Assembly: GCA_954871525.1 (NCBI GenBank)
Contig: OX940865.1
Location: 14,894,606-14,958,605, forward strand
Length of the DNA stretch: 64,000 nucleotides
Source of the DNA: Parietaria judaica
Lineage: Eukaryota; Streptophyta; Magnoliopsida; Rosales; Urticaceae
Direction: 5' to 3'
In this document: positions 24,370 through 35,107 of the stretch, piece by piece
Position numbering within the stretch: the first letter of the stretch is position 1
How the letters are laid out: each line of letters begins with the position of its first letter
Made by a program: the position numbers and the translations under genes
Notes under the pieces: generated by a model
The model's database searches: none
Told to the model about the DNA's origin: nothing
The model's input: only the letters and a program-made list of their open reading frames with translations

Positions 24370-26140
24370 ATGGCTAAGGACGTGGAGGGACAAGGCTACG
24401 GCGGCGGCGCCAAGGACTACCAAGATCCGCCGCCGGCGCCGCTGATCGACATGGAGGAGTTGGGGCAGTGGTCGTTCTACCGCGCCATTATAGCCGAGTT
24501 TGTGGCGACGCTCTTGTTCTTGTACGTCACCGTTTTGACCGTCATCGGCTACAAGAGCCAGACTGACGTGAAACTCGATGGAGATATTTGCGGTGGTGTC
24601 GGGATTCTCGGTATCGCGTGGGCGTTTGGTGGCATGATCTTCATCCTCGTCTACTGCACCGCCGGAATCTCCGGTGAGTATTTGAACTTTTATCTTAAGA
24701 TCATATGGAGATTAATTAGTTATAGAATTCAAAATTCAAGACATACACAAATTTACATATAATTATGTTTAAAATATATATAAAAAAAATCATAAGTTAC
24801 ATGATGAATGTATGAGAAATCTCTCATATTTTATAATTTATATGATTAAAATATATTTTTTTGTAGCGTTATTCGCATAATTAAATAAAGTTTCCTGCAG
24901 TTAAAAGTGTGCTCGTGATAATTATTATACAAAAACTATAGTGTATAAATAATGCTTAACAAATCATATATAGAATTAAGAAGTCAAGATGAAAATTAAT
25001 AGGAGAAGGTAAAATAGAAAATACTTTTCATGATTAAGATGCAAAAACTGTTAAATTGAGTGTTAAAAAGTCAACAATGAAGAATTTAAAGCCCTCATAT
25101 GTGTACTGTGTGGGAAAATAGTGTACAAAAAGTAAAGTATTAATGGAATAGAAACGACGTCGTTGCAGGAGGACACATCAACCCGGCCGTGACTTTCGGG
25201 TTGTTCCTGGCCCGGAAAGTGTCGCTGATAAGGGCGGTGCTGTACATGGTGGCTCAGTGCCTCGGCGCCATCTGCGGGTGCGGGCTGGTCAAGGCCTTCC
25301 AGAAGGCGCACTACAATCGCTACGGCGGTGGCGCCAACTCCCTCAGCGATGACTACAGCACCGGCACCGGCCTCGCTGCCGAGATCATCGGCACTTTCGT
25401 CCTAGTCTACACGGTTTTCTCCGCCACCGACCCCAAGCGCAACGCTAGGGACTCACACGTTCCCGTACGTATTATAATAAAAATTGATTTGAGTATTTGA
25501 ATTAGTATTATCCGGAAATAAAGTAGATATCATAATTTATTTTATTTTGGACTCTCCGCAGGTATTGGCCCCACTCCCAATCGGGTTTGCGGTGTTCATG
25601 GTTCACCTCGCAACCATCCCCATCACTGGCACTGGAATCAACCCCGCCCGGAGCTTCGGCGCCGCCGTCATATACAACGACAGCAAACCATGGGACGACC
25701 ATGTAAGAACCATTTCGGACTAAGTTAGCACATATTAAAAAGAAATAAACGAGACTCAAAATAATATAAATGAAAAAAAATCAACATTGTATATACTAAT
25801 TTAAAAAAAAAAATTAATTTACTAAATCTAAAATTCTGTTTTAGAGGGCCGGTTCTATGTAAAAAAAAAAAAAGGCGGTCGGCCAAATCCGTATGTAGTG
25901 TCGATTACAATTTGCAATAATGCGTTTTTTTAACCGGCCTATGTGCCCAAAAATGAAAAAAGTTCAATATAATCAATTAATTCGGTTATTAACTAAATTC
26001 GCGTTTCTTAATTATTTCAGTGGATGTTCTGGGTGGGTCCGTTCATCGGAGCGGCCATTGCTGCGATCTACCACCAATACATCCTCCGAGCCGGCGCCGT
26101 GAAGGCCCTCGGGTCTTTCAGAAGCTCTGCAGCCAATTGA
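24370..26140 (+). CDS. PIP2: Plasma-membrane aquaporin, PIP2 subfamily
   Basis: There are four exons, 24370-24673, 25169-25464, 25562-25702 and 26021-26140, with GT-AG introns that keep frame and give 286 residues, the normal PIP2 length. Three introns at these positions match the plant PIP pattern. PIP2 proteins are tetrameric six-span channels that move water, and in some isoforms H2O2 or CO2, across the plasma membrane. Both NPA boxes are present (Asn106-Ala108 in [12 protein letters not shown]; Asn227-Ala229 in [11 protein letters not shown]), with selectivity-filter His215 and Arg230. Gating residues are present: Ser120 in loop B (ARKVSLIRA), His198 in loop D (RDSHVPVL, the cytosolic pH sensor), and C-terminal Ser279 and Ser282 in SFRSSAAN, phosphorylation positions typical of PIP2 and absent from PIP1. 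The loop A Cys (DICGGVG) is present. The closest relative cannot be fixed without alignment, though parts resemble PIP2;1. The coding sequence is GC-rich and the introns AT-rich. Confidence 0.96.
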
Positions 26141-26462
26141 GAGGGTTTCACAAGGAGGCTCTCATCTCTAAATGTGTATAATCGATGGTCTATCAGTTGC
26201 TGTGTGTTGTTGTGATATGGCCCTTCTTTTAAACGTGCCAATTTCTCTTCTGTTGCATTTTTCTTTTTTTGTCTTTGGTTTCTTGTGGTCTTTTCCAATA
26301 ATTGTTGTGTAAATCTGATCTTGTGTTTCATTGCCATTTAGTATTAATGATCAGAAGTGATTTTTCTCTCATTGTTGGAACAATTAATGATTGCAATATT
26401 AGTTTTTAAAAGCATTGAAGTGAAGAAACATTCAAATCCGCATGGGCCGACCGGAATTTATA

Positions 26463-26640
26463 TACAGTTGAACCACTATAAATTAATAAGGTTGTGACCA
26501 GAGAAATTCATTATATTATCGAGTTTATTAATTTATCGAGGTAAAAATAGAACTAAATTAGTATAGTCGAGACCGGAGAAAATTATTAATTAATCGAGAT
26601 ATTAATTTATCGAGTATTAATTTATAGAGGTTCTATTGTA
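26463..26640. mobile_element. Emigrant-like MITE (pogo/Tc1-mariner type)
   Basis: A 174-bp element at 26465-26638 with TA on each side. It starts CAGTTGAACCACTATAAATT and ends as the inverse, AATTTATAGAGGTTCTATTG. The ends match the known Emigrant-type terminus CAGTAAAACCTCTATAAATT, a pogo-like MITE family that targets TA. It has no coding capacity. It sits about 325 bp after the PIP2 stop codon. Confidence 0.75.
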
Positions 26641-27104
26641 TATTATTTAGCGGTCTTCTATATCTTAGTAAGCTACCGCCAAATGAACCACAAATATGTA
26701 AGAAAGAAGACAAATTAGTTTTAATTAAGGATAGCGTATCACTGCATATCATATGCTCAGCATTACAAATGTTTTATTTTTTACAAGATATAAGTTCGTC
26801 TTTATCTCCTATATTGAGCATCACAAAATGTTTCATGTTTTACAAGATATAAGTTCGTCTTTTTGAATCAATGTTACAATCGATATCCGTCAAATTTAAG
26901 AACTAATAATATACAAAAAAACATTAAAAAAAATAAAGAACTAATACAATATGTATAATTTGATTGAATTTTGTTCTACTTAAGATTTTGTTTATTCTAA
27001 ATATAATATCATATTTTACAATATACATGAACAATATCTATATATTATATTATGTGTCATTGTGGTGATGTTATGATATAATTTTTTAATTGAATTAAAA
27101 CCTT

Positions 27105-28130
27105 TGTGCATATATTAAACAATATTATGTTAATTTTTTATATTTAAAATAAAGCAATATGCTGTTCAAAGTTTTTTTTTTTTTTTTTTAGTGATATGCT
27201 CTTCAAAGTTCAAGCAAGCGTTGCCTAAGATTATATATTTATTTATTTAGAATTATTGGATAATGACCAAAAAAATGTGTTTGTTTGAGTGCCAACGAAT
27301 AAAGGGCATATTAAGTAATTTCCATCGTCACCATGCATATTTTAATTAAAAGTAAAGATATATAGTTTTGTATCCTTTACTTTAGGTGGCGCGCATTATC
27401 ATCTATAGTATTTAGTTATTTAAAGCAAAACAAAACATACATATATATATATATATATATAAGTATTCTTTTTGGAGTGAAAGCATATCCAAATTTGTAT
27501 TTACAAGCTTTGGAAACCCACACACACTACTATTTCAAAATATAAAACTGAATTTAAATCCGAATTTGAATTAATAATAATAATAAACAGAATCTGGTGT
27601 CGCTAATTAAATTCGGTTGTAGTTAAACTCGCACTTTTTAAGTTTTTTTTTTCCTCTAATTATTTCCATTCACAAACGACAAGACTCACACAAATGATAA
27701 TGTTCAATTTGAACTATATTACCCAAAAACGACAAAGACTCAAATATAAAAGCGAATAAAGGTCTTAAATGTTGAGTAATATACATTATAGTAAGTTTTC
27801 TGCCTATATTAAATAATATTATCTCATGTTCATTTTTTTTTATTTGAAGTAATGCACTATGCACTTCAAGCAAGCATTGTCAAAAGATATATTTATTTGG
27901 TTAGATAATGACATACACAAAGGAATATGTTTAGTTCGATTGCCAACGAATAAAAGGTTTATCAAGTAATTATCATTATCCTTAATTATCATTATTATGG
28001 TCATCATCATTATCTTAAACTATAATATATATACTTTAATTAATTTGTTGATCAAGGTCATCCTATACTTTTAGGTGGCACGCATTATCAAGTACAGGCT
28101 TTACTTATTTAAAGTGAAACAAAACATGAA
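27105..28130. repeat. Direct duplication of a ~330-bp segment, two diverged copies
   Basis: Copy 1 (about 27105-27440) and copy 2 (about 27805-28130) share the ordered landmarks ATATTAAACAATATTAT, TTCAAGCAAGC(G/A)TTG, TGCCAACGAATAAA, TAGGTGGC(G/A)CGCATTATC and TTATTTAAAG(C/T)(A/G)AAACAAAACAT. They are about 700 bp apart and clearly diverged. The tail word CCTATACTTTTAGGTGGCAC recurs inverted at about 30770-30790. Confidence 0.65.
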
Positions 28131-28137
28131 AAAAATA

Positions 28138-28177
28138 GGGTTAATGACGGCAAAAATACACAAAGTTTGGTCAAAGA
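28138..28177 (+). mobile_element. Truncated family A MULE terminus
   Basis: GGGTTAATGACGGCAAAAAT continues ACACAAAGTTTGGTCAAAGA, the terminal sequence of family A, and then breaks directly into a truncated family C terminus at about 28182. The fusion of two incomplete element ends marks a rearrangement breakpoint. Confidence 0.65.
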
Positions 28178-28181
28178 TAGG

Positions 28182-29030
28182 GTTTATCAACTTTGAATAT
28201 TATAGTCACCAAAAAAACTTTGGGTATATAATTAAAAAAAATATAACATTTAGTGTTTTAGCCACAGTTTACCCAAAATTTAATGTTGTTTATACTCGAT
28301 GACCTTTGGGAGTCTATTGTAGATAAATACAAGAGTTTTGAGTATATTGTAATATATATATTTTTTTGGGTTAATGACGGCAAATATACTCAAAGTTTGG
28401 TCAAAGAACCCCTCGGGTACACAAAGTTTAAAAGTGGTGGCAAAAATATCCAAAGTCACATTTGGGGAGTTGACCACTTCATTCTTGTAATGCTATTAAC
28501 TTACCCAATAACTCTGGCCACGTGGAAAAATCTGTTTCGTTAAGTGTAATCATTAGAGGTTCAATTAGTTGTATTAAATAGTATTACTTAGGGGTTTAAC
28601 TCGCTGTTTTCTCGTAAACGAGGCTGATGTGGGCTTGTCAACGTGAAAAAAATTGTTCTGTCGGCAACCCACGTTTGTCCGCGTGGTCAGAATTAACATG
28701 TAAATTAACGGTGTTACGAGATTGGAGTGGTCAACTCTCCAAATATGACTTTGGGTATTTTTACCACCATTTTTAAACTTTGGGTACCCGAGGAGTTCTT
28801 TGACCAAACTTTGAGTATATTTGCCATCATTAACCCAAAAAAATATATATATTACAATATACTCAAAACTCTTGTATTTATCTACAATAGACTCCCAAAG
28901 GTCATCGAGTATAAACAACATTAAATTTTGGGTAAACTGTGGCTAAAACACTAAATGTTCTATTTTTTTTAATTATATACCCAAAGTTTTTTTGGTGACT
29001 ATAATATTCAAAGTTTATTCCGTTAACGCC
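28182..29030. repeat. Near-perfect inverted duplication centred on a family A MITE
   Basis: The left arm (about 28182-28371) and right arm (about 28835-29024) are reverse complements with only about one or two differences that I could see over nearly 190 bp. Each arm includes one end of element C, its TTAAATTTT duplication, and a flanking segment reading CGATGACCTTTGGGAGTCTA. The centre is a complete family A element (28371-28835) whose own inverted ends are more diverged than the arms. The arm identity shows the duplication is recent. The identical minus and plus frames starting MLFILDDLWESIVDKYKSFE are a consequence of this and are not a gene. Confidence 0.8.
28371..28835 (-). mobile_element. 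MULE-type MITE, family A, second copy
   Basis: It starts GGGTTAATGACGGCAAATAT and ends TTTGCCATCATTAACCC. Internally it is the reverse complement of the element at 3310-3773, including the GTGTTACGAGATTGGAGTGG region and the CCGCGTGGTCAGAATTAACA region. A simple 9-bp target duplication cannot be read because its flanks are themselves an inverted repeat. Confidence 0.75.
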
Positions 29031-30041
29031 AAACGTACAAATTGTTAAGTCTTCGTTATTTTGCCCGCGTGGCACATGCCACGTGTGGACGCCACGTATT
29101 ATTTTTTCCCTCCCGTGGGCCCCTCTCGCTCTAAAATATTCCAAAACTTTTTGGCATTAGTGGGATTCAAACCCATGCAATTACAATAACAACGCCCACC
29201 TCAACCACCTGATCATTTGTCATCCTCGTGCTGAATGTAGATTAAAACAAAGATTTATATATAGCATAGGTACATAAAATATAACATATATATAAGATAT
29301 AACATGTAACATTTAATTGGATTTAAAATATATATATTATGTGCATGGACATATAAATTGAATAAAATAAAATAAGATTATATTAGATATTTTTAAAATC
29401 AAATTGTTATTTTTTTTAAATAATACTAAAGTAAATATCTATTTAATTATGTGATAATCTATATAATGTAATGTAATTTTATTATATTTTTAAAAATAAA
29501 TTATCCATATTACATTACATATATTCACTTTAATATTTTTTTAGATATAAAATTTGTTTTAAAAAATATCTAGTACAATATAATTTTATTTTAAAAAATA
29601 CAATTTTATTTCATTAAATTTATATGTCTATGTACGTAGTTATTTTTTAAATCCAATTAAATGTTACATGTTATATCTTATATACATTAACATATGTTAT
29701 ATAGAAAAAGTTATTTTAGCCCAGGTAGAACCTGATATGATAATGGCTCATGTGGTTGAGGGCTTGTGTTATAAGTGTGAGGGCATGGGTTTGAATCCCA
29801 TTAATGGAAAAAAGTTTTGGAATATTGGAGAGCGACAGGGGCCCACGGGAGTGAAAAAATAACACGTGGCGTCCATGTGGCACATGTCATGCGGGCAAAA
29901 TAACAGAGACTTAACGGTTAGTACGTTTGGCGTTAACGGAGTAAACTTTGGGTATTATAGCCACACAAAAAACTTTGGGTATATAATTAAAAAAAAAACT
30001 GAAACATTCGGTATTTTAGCCACAGTTTACCCTTAAATTTT
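28921..30041. mobile_element. Foldback MULE, family C, 1.1 kb, with tRNA-like arms and 9-bp duplication
   Basis: The element is 28930-30032, flanked by perfect TTAAATTTT at 28921-28929 and 30033-30041. Ends are GGGTAAACTGTGGCTAAAA in inverted orientation. The arms are about 300 bp each and contain the shared words GTTAACGCCAAACGTAC / GTACGTTTGGCGTTAAC and GCGTGGCACATGCCACGTG-like sequence. Each arm also holds a tRNA-like module with box A-like GGTGGTTGAGG or TGTGGTTGAGG, and box B GGGTTTGAATCCC. The AT-rich core (29236-29724) is itself partly self-complementary. There is no transposase. Confidence 0.8.
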
Positions 30042-30850
30042 AGGTCGAAGTTCGGGCCGAAACTCAAAACCCAAGTTGAATAAAACCCGCATCCGATTTA
30101 TAAAAATACAAAACTGAGTTGAATCCAAGATATATCTTGTCTCAAAAATTGAATTTTAGACCGTGATTCGAATTTAATATATCCTCTTTCAAATAATTAT
30201 AATTATATCAGATTTGGTTTCTCTATAATGGTCTTTGAGCCGTGTTGTGCGTGTGTAGCACAAAAGGGAGAGAGGGAGGGATAGAGATTTACAAGCGGCA
30301 AGTAAGTATACCTCTTACACTGGAGGCGAAAGCAATAACTCTAGTGTCAATTTTGCTTTTTGTTTTATCATTTACGTTTTTTTAATTAAGAATTTAATTC
30401 AAAAATTCTAGCATTAGATTGCTGCCAAACAAGCAGAATTTATCTGCATTTAGTATCATGAAGTTTAGAAAGTTAAATTTCAAGAGAACGTGTTTATGTG
30501 CTCAACTAATAACTAATTATTTGAATCAGTGTTATCAATATCATCTGTAAACTCAACGCCGTTTCGTAAACTATTCACAAAACGACGAGAAAAATATGGT
30601 ACCGATTCATTAAACGACAAGAAAACTCATTAACTCTTGGGGACTGTTTCCAACCACGAAACGACAGCACATAGGGTACGAATTTCTTAAACGGCAAAAA
30701 GCTCTAACCTTAGTGTAGCTGAGGTGGCAAATTTTTGGGAACACTACAAAAGACCATACTTTATAATGCGTGCCACCTAAAAGTATAGGATGAATGTACA
30801 TCTCACATTTTTTTTTTTAAATATGGTGTCAGATTTTTGAGATAGTAGGG
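30042..30850. other. Intergenic DNA, no gene seen
   Basis: Mostly AT-rich. The stretch near 30550-30700 repeats ACGACGAGAAAA, ACGACAAGAAAAC and ACGACAGC, a loose short repeat of unknown type. At about 30770-30790 there is the inverted copy of a word also at 28064-28084. Confidence 0.4.
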
Positions 30851-30854
30851 AGAA

Positions 30855-32128
30855 TGTTGAAGTTTTCGTCCCGGATGAAGAACGATTTCAACGCACTGGT
30901 CTGGACCCGTGCACGGCGAGTCACCAATTTGCCCGTGTTCGTATTGATGAATTTTATTGAATGTATCGTTTGAGAAAACTTACCATTATGGTTGTCACAG
31001 GGTTATGCTTCAAGCGGAAATTGGATCCCCGTGATGGCCCGAGTTCACCCAGAACACGGCAGCCACTATCTAGCGTTCCCTTGATCGCTCAAGCACCAAG
31101 CAAGAATGCAACCCATACGGTACGTTGTCCCATACCAACGAACCGGAACCCGTCTCTCCGAACACTAAGACAACACTCTCACGCACTCAGCATGTTTACG
31201 GGCCACCAAGGCCCAACCAAATCAAACTCTTTATTGATCTGGAAAGAATGTTTACAAAAGCGTGGTCAAGACAAGATTCCTTGCCTCTACGCTGAAATCA
31301 AGTATTTAAAGGCTACAATACAACAAGTTGGCGGTTTCCAGTCTAAACCGCCAAAGACACTTGTACGGACAGGATGTGTGCGCGCTGCACACACGTGGCG
31401 CTCGTCCAGGGCCGCTTGCCCCACGAAGGTTGCTGCTTCAACCGCTCGTTCACGTGCTTCGCCCACAACGCTGTTCACTTCTCAACTGCTCCAACGCGTG
31501 GCATGCATCTAGGCTGCGAAGTCCACCGGCACAACACTTGGCGCACCCACGTGACGTGCATCAACACTACCCGAGTAACTGCCAAGGGCACGTGTCACGC
31601 CCAAGTGTAATGATGCCTTGACTCCAACCGATGCCCATCATGTCAAACGCCAAGGATAAGCACGGCCCTTAGAGCGGGTTTGGTAACCGCTGCCAACTGC
31701 CCACACGTGGCATCGCATGTGCGCATGGGTACGTGGCGCACGTTGGGTTTTCGCATACTCCAACGTGCAGCTTGCCCATCTATTCAAGCTAACGGTCCTA
31801 AGCGGATCCAAACTGCCCCATGCTCTGTTCCCCGCAGATGCTTGCCTTACGCACTGTCCAGCGCGCGCGTGAACCCTTCGCACACTGCCTTGTTGTCCCG
31901 TGCACCTTGCACGGCGCGCCATCCTGATTCAGCCCCGGCTCTTAGGTGCGCCTCGTCGCACCGCACAGCTTGCCACTAAAAGTCACCGTGCTCCATGTGA
32001 GGTTGTACTCGCAATGTGCTGTATACGGCTCACGTCTTCCCCGTGCCAACGCTTTCCCTAACTTTACCCGAAGGTTCCCCACTCCTTCGGGCATGCCCGT
32101 GCCATATTCGGGCATCGATTGTTAGGGG
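30855..32128 (-). mobile_element. GC-rich LTR-like block, probable retrotransposon LTR, minus orientation
   Basis: This is a compositional island, far richer in C, G and CpG than its surroundings. On the minus strand a TATA-type TTTAAATACTT (31310-31300) is followed about 70 bp later by AATAAA (31235-31230) in a CAATAAAGAGTTTGATTTGG setting. That is the usual promoter plus poly(A) arrangement of a plant LTR. Many CACGTG words occur. Several open frames of 60-180 codons exist in all frames but share no motif and reflect high GC. No gag-pol, primer-binding site or second LTR is visible, so a solo or truncated LTR is the best guess. Ends are approximate (TG at 30855; right end between 32112 and 32145). 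Confidence 0.45.
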
Positions 32129-33282
32129 CTAACGGTTTATAGCATGTATTTGTAATATCTGAATACTACAATATATAATTGGGTTTTGTGACTTTTATTG
32201 GAGATGAGCGATTCTGATTTGAGTTTTGCAAATGATAGATTTTATTATATTTTCATATTCTGTGACGATAATTTTGCTCATTATTCTTGTGTGATTCGAA
32301 ATAAAATCTTTAATATGAAGAGGTTTTGTTGATTGTTTTTGTTCCGTCCGGACGTGTGCAAAATAATTGGCAACCAAATTTTAAAACCGTAATAAGAAAT
32401 TATCCGGTTTAAAATAACCGTAACTGAATTCTTTTGAAAACATGTTAAGGTTAACCGTATCTGGTTTCAAAAAGGATAAGATTACATGTAATTTATTTTT
32501 CAAAACAGGATATTATTTTAACAGGTTTTTATATGGTTTCAAACATGATAAGATTACAAATGATTTATTTTTCAAAACAGATTATTATTTTAACAGGTTT
32601 TTATAGCCGGCTTTAATATTTATTTATTTAAATATTTTAAAATTAAATTAAGTAAGGGTTTCTCTCTTTCAGTCAAAGCTTCTTCGAGTTGATGACCTGA
32701 ATATTTTTTTTATTGTTAATTGTTGTACTTTTTAGATTTATATTTTGGACCAGTATATTTCTTTTTGGACTCAGTTTCTTTATTGCGATTTATATTGGAC
32801 CGATATATTTTATCGTTGCGATAAACTCTATTGAATGCTATATTAAAAAAAAAACCGGTTAATCAGATTTTGATAACCGAAAATTAGGTTAACCGGTTTA
32901 AAAACATGTTAATGTTATTAAAGCATGATGAACCGAAATTAGATTAAAAATACTAAATAGTGAAAAATAAAGTGCGCTTAGGAGAAATAGCCACATCTGA
33001 AAGTGTGTTTAGCAAAATAGCCAAACTTTGGTTAATTTTGTAAACTAGCCAATTAACCATTTATATGAAAATCCAATACATTATTGCCCTCATGTTTTAA
33101 TAAAATTAAAAAATTCATTTATTTTCATTACTTGAAAATATTGCTATTAATTGAAATAGATATTAATATGGTAACAACCAAAACCAATCCCACTTTTTTT
33201 GTATAATTCAAATTTTAAATTTAAAACATTCATATAATTTTCGGATTTATTTTTTTTCAAAAAATATCAACAAATTAAAGAC

Positions 33283-33412
33283 GCAAATTAACGTAAATCA
33301 ACACCGAATTAACGTAATCAACAACGATATCAATGTAAATCAACAACGAATTAACGTAAATCAACAACGAATCAACGTAAATTAACAACGAATCAACGTA
33401 AATTAACAATAA
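33283..33412. repeat. Minisatellite of ~20-21 bp units inside the Pack-MULE
   Basis: About six imperfect units of AACGTAAATCAACAACGAAT with A/T and C/T variants. It lies between the left TIR and the FKBP fragment. Confidence 0.8.
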
Positions 33413-33427
33413 AAAATACTATTCATG

Positions 33428-34070
33428 TTAAAATGTTAATACAATAATCAAATAATCTCTCACTTTCTCTCTCCCGTAAGACCGCCGAAGCTTCGCCGTC
33501 GATCGCCGTGGCCTCCGTGTTCCCGAGCGCGCAGCCCCTCGGAGTGCTCCATCGCTAGTGACGTCCTTAATCACACTCCAAGAAATCAACTCGATATCGA
33601 AGATGAGCGTCGAGTTTGGCGGGACCAAAGAAGGAGATCCAGCCTCTCCGTACGCCATTTTTGGCCGGACCGTGAATATCGCCCTCTCGCCTTTCTTCAT
33701 CGTTGCAACTCCCGTGTCCCATCCTCCGATCACCTCGCCCTGACCCAATCGAAATCTAAAAGCGGTCTCTCTGTCGCGACTGGAATCGAGAAGAGAACCT
33801 CCATCGATCTTCCCACTGAAATGAACTGAAGAATTTTGAATGACGTTAATAAACTCATTCATTCATATAACATGTGTGAAGTCAATGGAGAAATGGCATA
33901 AGGTTTGAATGAGCACCTTCGACTTTGTCTCCGTTCCCCGGAGTTTGCCAAGACTTCCCCTGCGTGAGAGCCCGTTTCTTGAGGCCGAGTTTCCCGATTT
34001 CCCTTTCCGGCGAATTCGAGTTTTCAAGCTCTGTTTGAAGTTCCAGAGCGACAGAGGATGAGATTGCCAT
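33428..34070 (-). pseudogene. Captured N-terminal FKBP prolyl isomerase fragment (ROF1/FKBP62-like)
   Basis: Exon 1 (34070-33917) begins MAISSSVALELQTELENSNS and leads into GLKKRALTQGKSWQTPGNGD. A 91-bp GT-AG intron (33916-33826) follows. Exon 2 (33825 onward) continues VHFSGKIDGGSLLDSSRDRE, then GQGEVIGGWDTGV, KMAYGEAG and VPPNSTLIFDIELISW. This is the first FK506-binding domain and the start of the linker of large plant FKBPs such as ROF1/FKBP62, which are peptidyl-prolyl isomerases and Hsp90 co-chaperones. FKBP homology stops near 33542. The frame runs on for about 38 unrelated Arg-rich codons to a stop at 33428, so the second and third FKBP domains, the TPR repeats and the calmodulin-binding tail are missing. 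Some pocket residues are changed (Phe to Leu in LLDSSRDR; Tyr to Phe in VHFSG). The spliced frame is open for 183 residues and a CT-rich leader precedes it, so a chimeric transcript is possible. It lies wholly within TIRs. Confidence 0.8.
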
Positions 34071-35039
34071 GGGGCGAGAGAGAGAGAGAGAGAAATGATT
34101 CAAATTGGGTAATTAATTCCAAAATTTATGCACAATTAAATGCAAAACAATTATAGCTTGATTTGTGTTGAAACATTAATATTATTTTTAATTAAATAGG
34201 AAAATTATATTATAAAATGGTTAATTAAAGGGCATTATGGGAATAAAAAATGCTATTAAAATGCCAACTCATGTTAATTGGCTAGTTTACAAAATTAACC
34301 AAAATTTAGCTATTTTGCTAAACATATGTTTCAATCTGGCTATATGGTGCAATTTCTCTTAAAAAATAAACAGGTTAACGAACCGGTTGCGGCCTAATAA
34401 AAAGATGTGGAATTAAGTGTTTGTCTCGGTTCCCAATATTCAAAAATAAAAAAATAAAGATTCAAAACTAAGACCGAGATTAGGATAAGTTTCTGCATCC
34501 TAGTTCTCTGGGACGAGGAAAGAACTGGTTCTTACTTCTTAGTTCCTGATCCTAATTTCACCCTTAATTTTACTTTCAATCTTTAACCTAATTATTACTA
34601 TTAGAATGCAATGTTGATTTTTATTTTTGACACTATCTTTTAGAAAATTTAAACTATGTTGCTTGCAGTCCATTTATGATCACTATTGTTTTACTATTGT
34701 TTTAGGGGTGCAACTGGTTCGATTACCTGTTTTTTTTTTTTTTAATATTTTAAACTAAAAATAATTTTGTTACGATTTTATCCTGTAATTATACGTACCC
34801 CTAACTAAAAATAACCATGATATCCTCCAAAATGAGCCGGGCCCGCCGAGCCCATGATATGAGCCTCCCAATTTAACCCCCATAATTCTTGAACCAGGGG
34901 TGTTTCGGTAATACCTTCTTTTTTGAGGCCCAATAACACAAGAAAGCCCATTACCAAAACGACATGGAAACACCGCGTTTTGCTTCGCAAGATCCTCTTT
35001 CTTCCTCTTTTGTGTGTGTCTATCTCTGTCTCGTAAATC

Positions 35040-35061
35040 CAAGTAAAATCCAAGTCCACCA

Positions 35062-35096
<35 letters not shown>

Positions 35097-35107
35097 ACTG
35101 CTCAAAG
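35040..35107 (+). promoter_or_regulatory. 5'UTR exon of VHA-G with a (CT)n leader
   Basis: A pure CT tract (about 35067-35094) is followed by GACTGCTCAAAG and the donor GTAAGT at 35108. The matching acceptor TTTGCAG ends at 35502, three bases before the start codon, so a 395-bp leader intron is predicted. Site II-like words lie upstream (AGGCCCAATAA at about 34926, AAGCCCATTA at about 34945). Leader introns in plant housekeeping genes often raise expression. Confidence 0.65.

Larger units (their letters stand above)
32972..34361. mobile_element. Pack-MULE-like element carrying an FKBP gene fragment
   Basis: The element is about 1.39 kb with inverted ends. The left end (32978-33065) reads TTAGGAGAAATAGCC, AGCAAAATAGCCAAACTTTG, TTTTGTAAACTAGCCAATTA. 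The right end (34270-34361), read in reverse, gives TTAAGAGAAATTGC, AGCAAAATAGCTAAATTTTG, TTTTGTAAACTAGCCAATTA, so the TIRs are roughly 90 bp. AAAAATAAA occurs on both sides (32963-32971, 34362-34370), but on the left it is 6 bp outside the alignable TIR, so the target duplication is only tentative. Inside are two FKBP exons and their intron on the minus strand and a short tandem repeat. Gene fragments between long TIRs define Pack-MULEs. Confidence 0.75.

Noticed and set aside
28283..28921. Two opposite-strand frames with identical starts (MLFILDDLWESIVDKYKSFE)
   Set aside because: They are the same arm of an inverted duplication read from both sides, overlapping a MITE; not a gene family.
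30961..31512. 183-codon plus-strand frame in the GC-rich block
   Set aside because: Open frames occur in several frames on both strands because of GC content; there is no domain, signal or splice context, and the block has LTR-type signals.
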